64,000 nucleotides of DNA from an uncultured Oscillospiraceae bacterium. Lineage in GTDB: Bacteria > Bacillota > Clostridia > Oscillospirales > Oscillospiraceae. The notes beneath the pieces were generated by a model. That model searched no databases. It had not been told where the DNA came from and saw nothing but the letters and a program-made list of their open reading frames with translations. Below are positions 7,881-15,883 of this stretch, in pieces; the stretch's first letter is position 1, and the number at the start of each line of letters is the position of its first letter. The stretch lies in NCBI GenBank assembly GCA_944385435.1, contig CALWXG010000001.1, positions 62,001-126,000 on the forward strand, read 5' to 3'. The position numbers were made by a program, and so were the translations under genes.

Positions 7881-9578
7881 ATGAACGCGGTTGAGATCGA
7901 CGGCCTGACCTATACCTATCCAGGCGCCGCTCAGCCCACCCTGCACAACATCTCTCTGAACATCGAAAAGGGTGATTTTCTCGCAGTCATTGGCAACAAC
8001 GGCTGCGGGAAATCCACTTTGTGCAAGGTACTCAACGGGCTGATTCCCCATTTCATCACCGGAACCTTCCAGGGAACGGTCCTGGTGGACGGCGTCAATA
8101 CGCTGGAGAGCGATGTGGGCGAACTGGCCCGGAAAGTGGGTTATGTCTACCAGGACTTTGAAAATCAGATCGTCCGCCCCACAGTGCTGGACGACGCCTC
8201 CTACTCCTGCCTGAACTACGCCTTCCCGGACTACCTGGACCGGGGCAGGGCCGCGCTGCGGCTGTGCGGTCTGGAGGACCGGGAGGGGGAATATGTCTGG
8301 CAGCTGTCCGGCGGCCAGACCCATCTGCTGGCACTGGCCGGCGCCCTGTCCCTCCGGCCGGATCTTCTCATCCTGGACGAGCCCATCGCCCAGTTGGACC
8401 CCATGCACGCAGACCGGATCTATGAGGTACTGCGGGATCTGAATGAACACCACGGCAAGACCATTGTGGTGATTGAACATCACACGGAGTACATTGCCGA
8501 CTACTGCAAGCACGTGATGCTGATGAAGGACGGCCAGGTGCGCTGGATGCTGCCCACCAGCCAGGCCCTGCAGCGGGTGGATGAGCTGGAGGAGTGCAAT
8601 ATCTTCCCGCCCCAGGTCACCCAGGCGGCCCACCGGATGCGCCGGGACGGGCTCCTGTCCGGCTCCGGCCCCCTCCCTGTCACGGTGGGCGACGGGCTGG
8701 AGGCCTTCTCCGCCCTGCGCTACACCCCGTCGCCCCGTCCTGTTCCGGAGGCGCCCGGCGGCGGGGCCGCCGTCTCCTTCCAGGACGTCAGCCTCTCCTA
8801 CCGCTCGGTGAAGGGAGAACCCCACACCGTGTTCCAGAATCTGAACCTGGAGATTCACAAAGGGGAAAAGGTGGCGCTCATCGGCTCCAACGGGGCCGGT
8901 AAATCCACCCTGATGAAGCTGATGGTGGGCCTGCTGAAGCCCGCTCAGGGCAGGGTGGAGCTGTTCGGGGAGCCCATCGGCGAGAAAAAGGCGGAGGATC
9001 TGTCCCGCCAGATCTCCCTGGTGTATCAGAACCCGGAGGAGATGTTCATCAAGGACTCCATCCGCTCCGACATCGCCTATGCCATGCAGGTGCGGGGCAG
9101 AGAGGGCTGGCAGGAGCGCACCGACGCGCTGCTGGCGCGATTCCGGCTCAGCGAGCTCCAGGACCGGGACGGGCGGCTCATGTCCGGCGGGCAGATGCGC
9201 CGGGCCAGCCTGGCCATCGGCGTGGCGCTGAATCCCGGCATCCTGCTGCTGGACGAGCCCACCGCCAATCTGGACATCGCCACCCGCCGGGAGATCATGG
9301 CAGTGCTGGACGACATGAAGGACATCATCCAGACTGCGGTCATCGCCACCCATGATATGCAGCTGGTGTGCCAGTGGGCGGAGCGGATCATCGTGCTGCG
9401 GGGCGGCCAGGTGGTGGCCGACGGCACCCGGGACGAGGTGTTCGGCGACCACGAGGTCACATCCCTGGTGGGCATCCGCCCGCCGGAAATCTTCACCATG
9501 GGACAGCGGCTGGACCCCGCCGCGCTGTGCTATACCATCGATGAATTCGTGGACTGTTTCCGGGAGGTCTCCCTATGA
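7881..9578 (+). CDS. ECF transporter ATPase with two fused ABC domains
   Basis: Provides ATP-driven energy for ECF import. A single 565-residue chain replaces the usual EcfA1/EcfA2 pair. Domain 1 (residues 1-230) has Walker A GNNGCGKST (38-46), signature LSGGQ and Walker B LLILDEP. Domain 2 (from about 300) has Walker A GSNGAGKST (335-343), signature MSGGQMRRASLA and LLLDEPTANLD. Each domain carries the H-loop histidine (IEHHTEY; ATHDMQ). Linker residues 230-300 are Pro/Gly-rich. The gene begins two bases after the S-component stop and overlaps the T-component start by four bases, so translation is tightly coupled. A dedicated operon with its own ATPase indicates a group I ECF system rather than the shared group II module. 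Confidence 0.92.
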   Translation: MNAVEIDGLTYTYPGAAQPTLHNISLNIEKGDFLAVIGNNGCGKSTLCKVLNGLIPHFITGTFQGTVLVDGVNTLESDVGELARKVGYVYQDFENQIVRPTVLDDASYSCLNYAFPDYLDRGRAALRLCGLEDREGEYVWQLSGGQTHLLALAGALSLRPDLLILDEPIAQLDPMHADRIYEVLRDLNEHHGKTIVVIEHHTEYIADYCKHVMLMKDGQVRWMLPTSQALQRVDELEECNIFPPQVTQAAHRMRRDGLLSGSGPLPVTVGDGLEAFSALRYTPSPRPVPEAPGGGAAVSFQDVSLSYRSVKGEPHTVFQNLNLEIHKGEKVALIGSNGAGKSTLMKLMVGLLKPAQGRVELFGEPIGEKKAEDLSRQISLVYQNPEEMFIKDSIRSDIAYAMQVRGREGWQERTDALLARFRLSELQDRDGRLMSGGQMRRASLAIGVALNPGILLLDEPTANLDIATRREIMAVLDDMKDIIQTAVIATHDMQLVCQWAERIIVLRGGQVVADGTRDEVFGDHEVTSLVGIRPPEIFTMGQRLDPAALCYTIDEFVDCFREVSL

Positions 9579-10411
9579 GCAAGCTGATGCAAAAACTGTC
9601 CGAAAACATTCTGGACAAATTCTCCATGGACTTTCTCCGCAACCAGGTGCTGAAAAACGCCTACGGCAACGACGACACCGTCATCGCCGGGCTGGACCCC
9701 CGCATCCTGCTGGCCTGGTATCTGTTCTTCGGCCTGATCCCCTGGTTTGTCAACGACATCCCCTTTCTGCTGGGCTGCTTCCTGCTGGTGATGGTCACCA
9801 CCATCCTGGCCCGGGTGGCCGGGCTGGTGCTGTTTCTCTTCGCCCTGGGCGTCTTTGCCCAGACGGGCTATCTGTTCCTGGTCACCCTGTTCTTCGGCGG
9901 GGACGCCTCCGCCATCGCCCCTCTGCTGATTCTCACGCTGAAGGTGGCCACCATCTCCCTGGCTTCCATCACCGTGTTCTCCGGTCTGGACCCGGACAAG
10001 CTGTCCAACGGTCTGATGTGGTACGGCTGCCCGGAACGGCTGAGCTTTTCCATCTCCTACGCCTACCGGATGCTCCCCATGCTCATGGAGGAGTTCCAGA
10101 ACGTCCTGCTGTCCTACCGTCTGCGGGGCAATCCCCCCGCCCACGACACCTTTCCCGGCAAGGTCCGGTATCTGATCTACCAGGTGAAGATCATCATGCA
10201 GTCCTTCTACCCGCTGATGCTCAACACCGCCAAACGCTCCCGCACCACCGTAGAGGCGCTGGAGCTGCGGGGATACCGCTATGCCGCTGTCAACAAGGCC
10301 GTGAAGAAGATCCGCCTGTCCGCCCTGAGGGTCTCCTACAACGACTGGCTGTTCCTGGCCATCTCCGGGCTGGTGGTGGCGGTCTCGGTTCTCCTGTCCA
10401 CACTGATTTAG
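9575..10411 (+). CDS. ECF transporter T component (EcfT family)
   Basis: A 278-residue transmembrane coupling protein with several hydrophobic helices. The C-terminal cytoplasmic part carries the paired coupling-helix signatures ending in Ala-Arg-Gly-like triplets; here I see ALELRGYRYAAVNKAV and a YRLRGNPPA block. It links the S component to the ATPase. The ATG overlaps the ATPase stop (ATGA). The next gene begins 21 bases downstream with its own AAGAAGG ribosome site. Confidence 0.87.
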   Translation: MSKLMQKLSENILDKFSMDFLRNQVLKNAYGNDDTVIAGLDPRILLAWYLFFGLIPWFVNDIPFLLGCFLLVMVTTILARVAGLVLFLFALGVFAQTGYLFLVTLFFGGDASAIAPLLILTLKVATISLASITVFSGLDPDKLSNGLMWYGCPERLSFSISYAYRMLPMLMEEFQNVLLSYRLRGNPPAHDTFPGKVRYLIYQVKIIMQSFYPLMLNTAKRSRTTVEALELRGYRYAAVNKAVKKIRLSALRVSYNDWLFLAISGLVVAVSVLLSTLI

Positions 10412-10432
10412 TTTAGAAAGAAGGTTCCTGCG

Positions 10433-11230
10433 TTGCGTCTTGACTTTCACACCCACGGAAAACTGGCGAAAAAGCTGCCTTTCTCCACAGCCTATACCGA
10501 CTGGCTGTTCGGCGAGGCCAAACGGTCCGGGCTGGACGCCCTGTGTCTCACCGAGCATTTCAACACCCTCCAATTTGAGGACCTCTACCGCTATCTGGCC
10601 GGCGTGAGCCGGCGGGTGGGGGACACACTGGAGCTGGAAAACGGTCTGCGGGTGTTCCCCGGCATGGAGACGGACGTGGCGGAGGGCGGGCACATCCTGT
10701 CCATCGGGCCGCTGGAGGCCATCCTGGAGCTGAACCGGAGGCTGGAGCCCCATAAACAGCCGGGCCAGTTTCTCCCCTTTGCCCAGCTGATGGATCTGTT
10801 TGAACAGTATCCTGTGCTGGTGGGCTGCGGCCATCCCTTCCGGGCCCCCGGCCATGTGCCGGAGCAGCCGGAGGAACAGCTGCGCCGGCTGGCCTTCCTG
10901 GATCTGAACGGAAAGGATCTGGCCCTGGACCGGGAGCGGACGCAGGCGCTGACCTGCGAGCTGGGCCGGAAGCTGGGTATCCCCGTGGTATCCGGCAGCG
11001 ATACCCACCAGGCGGTGCAGTATGGCTGCGTCTCCACCGTGTTTGAGCGCAGCTGCGACACCGTCCGGGACCTCTATGAGGAGATGAAAGCGGGCCGCTA
11101 CGAGATCCGGCTCTCGGATTACGCGGTCTTCCAGGTGCGCACCGCCTGCCTGCTCAAGCGCTCCCTGAAGGAGATCCACGCTCTGGGCGGAAACTATGTC
11201 TCCATTCTGACCCAGGAGGTGAGCGCATGA
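10433..11230 (+). CDS. PHP-domain metal-dependent phosphoesterase
   Basis: PHP proteins are tri-metal phosphoesterases. The 265 residues show the opening motif RLDFHTHGK (HxH), LCLTEHFN, GMETDVAEGGHILSIG with the bridging Glu and His, VGCGHPF, and SGSDTHQA near the end, together covering the four PHP motifs. Start is TTG after AAGAAGG. The gene lies directly after the ECF T component and overlaps the next gene by four bases, so it belongs to the transport operon. A plausible role is phosphate removal from, or phosphodiester cleavage of, the imported compound. Histidinol-phosphatase (HisK) is an alternative family name, but no histidine genes are near. Confidence 0.82.
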   Translation: MRLDFHTHGKLAKKLPFSTAYTDWLFGEAKRSGLDALCLTEHFNTLQFEDLYRYLAGVSRRVGDTLELENGLRVFPGMETDVAEGGHILSIGPLEAILELNRRLEPHKQPGQFLPFAQLMDLFEQYPVLVGCGHPFRAPGHVPEQPEEQLRRLAFLDLNGKDLALDRERTQALTCELGRKLGIPVVSGSDTHQAVQYGCVSTVFERSCDTVRDLYEEMKAGRYEIRLSDYAVFQVRTACLLKRSLKEIHALGGNYVSILTQEVSA

Positions 11231-12009
11231 GCCTGCTCCACAATACGCTGCGCAGCCAGGTGATCCAGGCTGTGCAGGAGGCCGGGGCCCTCCTCACCGA
11301 TCATGAGGCGCTGCGGGACATCCGCAGCAAAAGCGCCACCGACTACGTCACCAATATTGATCTCTCCGTTCAGACGGCCCTGCGGGACCGTCTGAACGTG
11401 TTGGCGCCCCAGGTCCAGTTCATGGGCGAGGAACAGGACAACTCCGCCATCGATCCCGCCCGGCCCTTCTGGATTCTGGACCCTGTGGACGGCACCACCA
11501 ACCTGATCCACGACTTTCAGCACAGCGCCGTCTCCCTGGCTCTGGCCGAGGACGGGCAGGTCACCTTCGGCGTGGTGTACCAGCCCTACACCGGGGAGTG
11601 CTTCACCGCCCAGCGGGGGCAGGGCGCCTTCCGCAACGGCAGTCCCATCCACGTCAGCCCGGCCGCCCGACCGGAGCAGTGTCTGATGGCGGTGGGCACG
11701 GTGCCCGGGCACCGTGAGCTGGCGGAACAAACCTTTGTCCAGATGCGGGCCCTCTACGAAGCCTGCCAGGACATCCGCCGCACCGGCTGCGCCTCCCTGG
11801 ACCTGTGCTGGGTGGCCTGCGGCCGGACCGACGGCTATCTGGAGCTGTTTCTCCAGCCCTGGGACTATGCCGCAGGGCTTGTCATCGTGCAGGAGGCCGG
11901 CGGCGCGGTGACCGCGCCGGACGGCAGCCCCCTGTCCCTGCTCCGCGGCGGCCCTCTCCTGGCCTCCAACGGCCTGCTCCACCCTGTCCTGCAAACTATT
12001 TTGTCTTGA
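11227..12009 (+). CDS. inositol monophosphatase family protein
   Basis: Mg-dependent, lithium-sensitive-type sugar/inositol phosphatase fold. The 260 residues show the metal-site blocks FMGEEQ (the Glu in the GEE motif), ILDPVDGTTNLIHDF (DPVDGTTN) and the C-terminal WDYAAGLVIVQEAGG (the Trp-Asp-x-Ala-Ala-Gly motif). The related 3'-phosphoadenosine phosphatases and fructose bisphosphatases share these motifs, so the substrate is open. It overlaps the PHP gene by four bases and is followed 11 bases later by an RpiR-type regulator. Confidence 0.88.
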   Translation: MSLLHNTLRSQVIQAVQEAGALLTDHEALRDIRSKSATDYVTNIDLSVQTALRDRLNVLAPQVQFMGEEQDNSAIDPARPFWILDPVDGTTNLIHDFQHSAVSLALAEDGQVTFGVVYQPYTGECFTAQRGQGAFRNGSPIHVSPAARPEQCLMAVGTVPGHRELAEQTFVQMRALYEACQDIRRTGCASLDLCWVACGRTDGYLELFLQPWDYAAGLVIVQEAGGAVTAPDGSPLSLLRGGPLLASNGLLHPVLQTILS

Positions 12010-12019
12010 GGTTTTTGCC

Positions 12020-12844
12020 ATGGTCATGCGGCTGTCCATCTCCCCCGGGGAACTGACCCGGACGGAACAGAAAATTCTGGATTATATCAACACCAATACC
12101 GATGCCTTCCTCTTCTCCTCCATCGGCCAGCTGGCCCAGACCCTGGGTGTCTCCGACGCCACGGTGTCCCGCTTCGCCCGCCATGTGGGCTGCGCCGACT
12201 TCAAAGCACTCAAATCCATGGTCCTGGAACAGTCCTCCGGGCCGGTGGTGAAAATGGCCGCCACCCTTCAGCAGGAGGAGGATTTCACCCCTGCCGGCTG
12301 GCTGGAGCGGCAGCGGGACTATCTGGAGCGGACCATCCGGCAGCTGGATTCGGAGGAATTCCAACGGGCCGTGGACCGCATCTGTTCCGCTGGCCGGATC
12401 CTGATCCACGGAAAAAACGCCTCCGCCTCCCTGGCTCAGCTGCTCTGTTTCCGGCTGCGCCGGCTGGGGCTCAATGTCTCCCTGCTGCCCTCGGGCGGCT
12501 CTGAGCTGCTGGAGGGACTGGTCCAGGCCGGGGCGCAGGACCTGGTCATCCTGTTCAGCCTCTCCAAGCTCTCCCGGGAGGGCCGGGTGCTCCTGGAGCA
12601 GAAAAAGACATCCGGATATCAGACCCTGGCCTTCGTCAGCCGCACCTGTCTGCCCCGGGAGGAACAGGCGGACATCACTCTGTTCGCCTACCGGGGCACG
12701 GAGAAGGAGTACCACTCCATGACCGCCCCCGCCGCCCTGCTGGACGCGCTGGTCATTGCCGTCACCCGCTCCCTGGGGGAGCGGGGCGTGCGCGCCCTCA
12801 AGGAACTGCATCGGATGAAAAAATCCTATTTCCCAGAGCCATAA
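12020..12844 (+). CDS. MurR/RpiR family transcriptional regulator
   Basis: A 274-residue regulator. The N-terminal HTH_6 domain (residues about 10-75: IGQLAQTLGVSDATVSRFARHVGCADFKALK) binds DNA. The C-terminal SIS domain (about 115-255: GRILIHGKNASASLAQLL) binds phosphosugars. It closes the ECF-PHP-IMPase operon, which suggests that the imported or processed ligand is a sugar phosphate and that the regulator controls this operon. An SD-like GAGG overlaps the preceding stop region. A strong terminator follows directly. Confidence 0.87.
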   Translation: MVMRLSISPGELTRTEQKILDYINTNTDAFLFSSIGQLAQTLGVSDATVSRFARHVGCADFKALKSMVLEQSSGPVVKMAATLQQEEDFTPAGWLERQRDYLERTIRQLDSEEFQRAVDRICSAGRILIHGKNASASLAQLLCFRLRRLGLNVSLLPSGGSELLEGLVQAGAQDLVILFSLSKLSREGRVLLEQKKTSGYQTLAFVSRTCLPREEQADITLFAYRGTEKEYHSMTAPAALLDALVIAVTRSLGERGVRALKELHRMKKSYFPEP

Positions 12845-12848
12845 AAGC

Positions 12849-12881
12849 CGCAAAACGGAGCCTGATTGGCTCCGTTTTGCA
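12849..12881 (+). terminator. intrinsic terminator of the ECF operon
   Basis: A 13-base-pair perfect stem (GCAAAACGGAGCC with GGCTCCGTTTTGC) around a five-base loop. It lies between convergent genes and can serve the minus-strand lipoprotein gene too. Confidence 0.8.
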
Positions 12882-12898
12882 GCTTTCTGTTCCGATTC

Positions 12899-13678
12899 TT
12901 ATTCTGCGGCAGGCTCTGCAGGATAGATCACGACCACCTGCGTCCCTGTGTCATCTGTATACACAATCAGCATGTCGCCCACGGCGATGTCCTCCGCCAG
13001 GGCGTCGCTCAGGGTGCCGTTCTCCGCGACCTGAATGATGGCGGTATCGGAGATGGTCAGCTCCCGGCTGACGCCGGTGTCCTCGTACTGCTCCAGGTCC
13101 ACCGCAGCGTAATCCGTGATCGCCCCGTCTTCGGCATCCGCCTTGCGCTGATACTGGGATACGGTCAGGCTGCCGTCCTCACCCACAGCGGTGACCTGGG
13201 ACACGGAGGCTTCCCCGCTCTGCGCCGCACCGTCCGTGAGAAGGATAATCTCCTGCACACCGTCCTCTCCGGCCGTGACGGCGATCATACTCCCGGCAGT
13301 CACATCTTCCGCCGCCGCATCCGCCAGGGCGCCGCCGTCCACCACATAGTAGCGCGCGTCGCTGTCCGGGGTCACTTCGCCGGACTCTCCGGCATCGGTC
13401 AGGGTGGCCGGATCCAGCGCGGCATAGTCCTCCACCGGCTCCGCCGCCTCATAATACTCCAGGCTGATCACGCCGTCTTCGCTCACACCGGTCACCTGTC
13501 CGATCGCATCTTCATTCGCCGGGGCGGAGGGCTCCTCCGACTCCTGGATCTCTTCACTGGGCTCTTCCGACTCCTGCGTCGTCTGGGTGGAGCAGCCGGC
13601 CAGCAGGCCGCCGCACAGGGCAAGGGACAAGACAAGGGCAGTTGCGCCCAGCCGTTTTTTCACCGTCAGATGTTTCAT
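12899..13678 (-). CDS. lipoprotein with two tandem copies of an acidic domain, function unknown
   Basis: A 259-residue secreted lipoprotein. The signal peptide ends in the lipobox LAGC (Cys29), followed by a Glu/Ser-rich linker to about residue 58. Two clearly related units of about 90 residues follow (about 59-150 and 155-250). Each begins with a V-(T/S)-x-V-x-EDG strand pattern, has a (T)DYAA(L/V)DL-like middle, an ALADA/LSDALAEDI-(T/A)-G-(S/D)M block and ends in a VQEIILL / TQVVVIY strand. No enzyme motif is visible; it looks like a small extracellular beta domain. A GGAGG site precedes the ATG. A TTTTAGG direct repeat upstream matches the sites near the two-component system at 15.2 kb, so it may be a target of that system. 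Confidence 0.7.
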   Translation of the reverse strand: MKHLTVKKRLGATALVLSLALCGGLLAGCSTQTTQESEEPSEEIQESEEPSAPANEDAIGQVTGVSEDGVISLEYYEAAEPVEDYAALDPATLTDAGESGEVTPDSDARYYVVDGGALADAAAEDVTAGSMIAVTAGEDGVQEIILLTDGAAQSGEASVSQVTAVGEDGSLTVSQYQRKADAEDGAITDYAAVDLEQYEDTGVSRELTISDTAIIQVAENGTLSDALAEDIAVGDMLIVYTDDTGTQVVVIYPAEPAAE

Positions 13679-13750
13679 TTTGTTCTACCTCCAAATTTCA
13701 TAGGATCTTTTCTTTTTCATCCCGGGCGGGGACCCCGTCCGTTGTGCGGT

Positions 13751-13783
13751 ATTTTACGGTGCCTGCCTAAAATCAACCTAAAA
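13751..13783 (-). promoter_or_regulatory. TTTTAGG direct repeat and -10 of the lipoprotein gene
   Basis: Read on the minus strand, TTTTAGG occurs twice with an 11-base period, and TAAAAT follows 16 bases after the start of the second copy. The arrangement is typical of OmpR-family activated promoters and resembles sites at 15114 and 26419. Confidence 0.45.
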
Positions 13784-14022
13784 AACTCCATGTCGGATTT
13801 CTGAACTTTTCATCCAGTCATTTCCATAAAAGTTCACACTTTTTCCATCGGTTCTTTTGGCCTCATTTCAGCGTTCGGGTGTATGCTTGACCCATCCCGG
13901 ATACCTGCATCCCGGGTTGACATACAAAGCGAACTGCGTTTCCTATCCTCCTCTTCTTCTCTTTCTCTATCAAGACTGCATGATGTGTTCTTCCCTGCCG
14001 GAGACGCAGGAGCCGGCAAGGC

Positions 14023-14068
14023 AAAGGCCGGGGTACCCGTTCAGAGTACTCCGGCCTTTGTTCTGTTT
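14023..14068 (+). terminator. terminator-like hairpin with plus-strand T tract
   Basis: AAAGGCCGGGGTAC pairs with GTACTCCGGCCTTT apart from one position and is followed on the plus strand by TTGTTCTGTTTTT. There is no plus-strand gene upstream. On the minus strand it lies after the orphan response regulator but lacks a good T run there, so it may serve either that gene or an unannotated plus-strand RNA. Confidence 0.45.
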
Positions 14069-14113
14069 TTCCCCAGCAGTTTGCTGGTCCTTTTCCCGTG
14101 CCCAGCCTCCCGT

Positions 14114-14791
14114 TCAGCCGGCACATTCCATACAGTAACCCGCTCCCCGCACGCATCGGATTGTCACCCGGGAGCCCAGCGCCTCCAGTTTCCGACGCAG
14201 ATGGGTGATGTTCGACCAGACCACGCTGGTCTGGACCTCGCTGTTCCAGCCCCAGATCCGCTCAATCAGCTCCTCCGCAGAGAAAACCCGCTTTGGGTTG
14301 CGCATCAGGCACTCCAGCAGCTGGAACTCCTTCCCGCCCAGCTGAATCCGCCGGCTGCCCGAGCGATACAGCTGAAATGCCCCGCAGTCCAGATTCAGGT
14401 CTCCCAGGCTGATCACGTCCGGCGTGTAGCTCTCTTTCCGGCGCAGCAGGGCCCGCACCCGGGCCAGCAGCTCCGTAATGGCAAAGGGCTTGGGCAGATA
14501 GTCGTCCGCACCGGCATCCAGGCCCTTCACCCGGTCTTCCAGTTCGCCCCGCGCCGTCAGGATCAGCACCGGAACCGACGAGCCGGCATCGCGCAGGCGG
14601 CGCAGCACCTCCAGGCCGTCCAACCCCGGCATCATCACATCCAGAATGATGCCGTCATAATCACCGCTGCCGGCGTAGTCCAGCGCATCCGTTCCGTTGT
14701 CCACAATGTCCACGGCATAGTTCTGCCGCTCCAGCACGGTCTTCAGAACCCGCGCGATTTCCATCTCGTCATCTGCAATCAGCAGCCGCAT
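14114..14791 (-). CDS. orphan response regulator, OmpR/PhoB family
   Basis: A 225-residue regulator. Receiver domain residues 1-115 have the acidic pair (ADDE), phospho-acceptor Asp51 in LDVMMPG, the conserved Thr in LTARG and Lys in LPKPF. The winged-helix DNA-binding domain (about 130-222) has the ELIERIWGWNSEVQTSVVWSNITHLRRKLE recognition region. The start follows AAAGGAG by eight bases. No histidine kinase is adjacent; the nearest is in the divergent two-component pair at 15.2 kb, so cross-talk with that kinase or a remote partner is possible. The two regulators share domain plan and many residues but are distinct paralogues. Confidence 0.88.
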   Translation of the reverse strand: MRLLIADDEMEIARVLKTVLERQNYAVDIVDNGTDALDYAGSGDYDGIILDVMMPGLDGLEVLRRLRDAGSSVPVLILTARGELEDRVKGLDAGADDYLPKPFAITELLARVRALLRRKESYTPDVISLGDLNLDCGAFQLYRSGSRRIQLGGKEFQLLECLMRNPKRVFSAEELIERIWGWNSEVQTSVVWSNITHLRRKLEALGSRVTIRCVRGAGYCMECAG

Positions 14792-14871
14792 GAGTATCTC
14801 CTTTCTGTAAGTGCGCTCCCTTCTCTCTCCACACGGGTGCAAGCTCTTCCGTCAGGATCATCCCATGTCTG

Positions 14872-14905
14872 CTGTGGGCGCAGCCCGAAGAACCGGACTG
14901 CGCCC
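14872..14905. repeat. imperfect hairpin in the divergent response-regulator region
   Basis: GTGGGCGCAG pairs perfectly with CTGCGCCCAC; three more pairs continue inside after one mismatch. It lies in the presumed leader of the minus-strand regulator. Confidence 0.5.
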
Positions 14906-14951
14906 ACCCATTTGTGATTTCATTGTCAACCGCTCAGCACGGAATCTGACC

Positions 14952-15008
14952 GTCCGGGAGCCGTCGGCTTATCCGCAGCGTTTGCCGCGGCATCGGCTCC
15001 GACCGGAC
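14952..15008. repeat. long bulged hairpin, candidate structured RNA
   Basis: GTCCGGGAGCCG pairs with CGGCTC-CCGGAC through twelve base pairs with one three-base bulge. It encloses a loop of about 30 bases that can form a further short CCGC/GCGG stem. Confidence 0.4.
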
Positions 15009-15113
15009 ATGGCATTGTACTGTCCGGCTTGTCTGCTATTACCATAACGCAAAAAGCTGAACACATCATGAAGATTTCCGCCCAAGCTGTAAAAGAATTG
15101 TGAACGCTGTGTT

Positions 15114-15149
15114 TTTCAGCTTTCTTTCAGCGTAGCGCGTTACTATAAT
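15114..15149 (+). promoter_or_regulatory. TTTCAGC direct repeat and -10 of the two-component operon
   Basis: TTTCAGC occurs at 15114 and 15125 (period 11 bases), followed by a perfect TATAAT at 15144-15149. There is no good -35, which is usual for activator-dependent promoters of OmpR-family regulators. This suggests autoregulation. Confidence 0.5.
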
Positions 15150-15205
15150 AAAAACGAGGCGGAGAACGGGCTGGCCGTTGCCCGCGTCCGGAAGGAGTGT
15201 GTCTG

Positions 15206-15883
15206 ATGCGGATCCTGATTGTGGAAGATGAGCGGCTTCTGGCCGATTCCCTGAAAACCATGCTGGAGAAGAAGGGCTTTGAGGTGGAGGTGGCCTATGA
15301 CGGGGAGGCCGGTGAGGAATACGCACTGCTGGGGGTCTATGATCTGCTGATTCTGGATGTGATGATGCCCAAAATGAACGGCTTTGAACTGGCCCGCCAG
15401 GTGCGCGCCAAACATCTCGGCGTGCCCATTCTCATGCTCACCGCCCGTTCCGGCCTGGAAGACCGCATCGAAGGGCTCAACGCAGGGGCGGACTATTACC
15501 TCACCAAGCCCTTCGATACCCGGGAACTGCTGGCATGCATCAATGCGCTGCTGCGCCGGCAGGGCTCCCAGGTGGATGAGCTGAGCTTTGGCAACACCAG
15601 TCTGGATCTCTCCACCGGCATGCTGATCTGCGGCAGCCGCACCGTGCGCCTGTCCGCCAAGGAGTTTGACGTGATGCGCTGTCTGCTCCAGTCCGGGGAG
15701 CGCAACCTCTCCAAAGAGGCCATCCTGGCCAGGGTGTGGGGTTATGACTCCAACGCGGTGGAAAATCACGTGGAGGTCTACGTGGGCTTTCTGCGCAAGA
15801 AGCTGGCCAGCATCGGCTCCGACATCCGCATTGAGGCAATCCGGAAACTGGGCTATCATCTGGAGGTGGCTCAGCCATGCTGA
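15206..15883 (+). CDS. response regulator, OmpR/PhoB family
   Basis: 225 residues: receiver domain with VEDE, Asp51 in LDVMMPK, LTARS and TKPF, then a winged-helix domain ending in VEVYVGFLRKKL and YHLEVA. It is the partner of the histidine kinase that starts inside its last codons (seven-base overlap). The ATG follows GGAAGGAG with eight bases spacing; the longer frame starting three codons earlier has no better site. The direct repeat upstream suggests that it binds its own promoter, and similar repeats precede the lipoprotein and the Gld-type ABC operon. Confidence 0.9.
   Translation: MRILIVEDERLLADSLKTMLEKKGFEVEVAYDGEAGEEYALLGVYDLLILDVMMPKMNGFELARQVRAKHLGVPILMLTARSGLEDRIEGLNAGADYYLTKPFDTRELLACINALLRRQGSQVDELSFGNTSLDLSTGMLICGSRTVRLSAKEFDVMRCLLQSGERNLSKEAILARVWGYDSNAVENHVEVYVGFLRKKLASIGSDIRIEAIRKLGYHLEVAQPC

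Larger units (their letters stand above)
13679..14113. other. intergenic region between the lipoprotein and the orphan response regulator
   Basis: Holds the lipoprotein leader and putative regulatory repeats (13751-13783), then about 240 bases with no supportable gene. A GC-rich hairpin with a T-rich plus-strand tail sits at 14023-14068. Confidence 0.5.
14792..15205. other. divergent intergenic region with two large hairpins
   Basis: Contains two sizeable inverted repeats (14872-14905 and 14952-15008) and, near its right end, the direct-repeat promoter of the two-component system. No open frame with a ribosome site is seen. The length (414 bases) is large for this compact window, which suggests a structured leader or small RNA. 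Confidence 0.5.

Noticed and set aside
7821..11179. Two long minus-strand open frames (over 540 codons each) opposite the ECF operon
   Set aside because: They mirror EcfA, EcfT and PHP coding sequence, have shadow-like composition, and no start signals; the plus-strand genes carry all family motifs.
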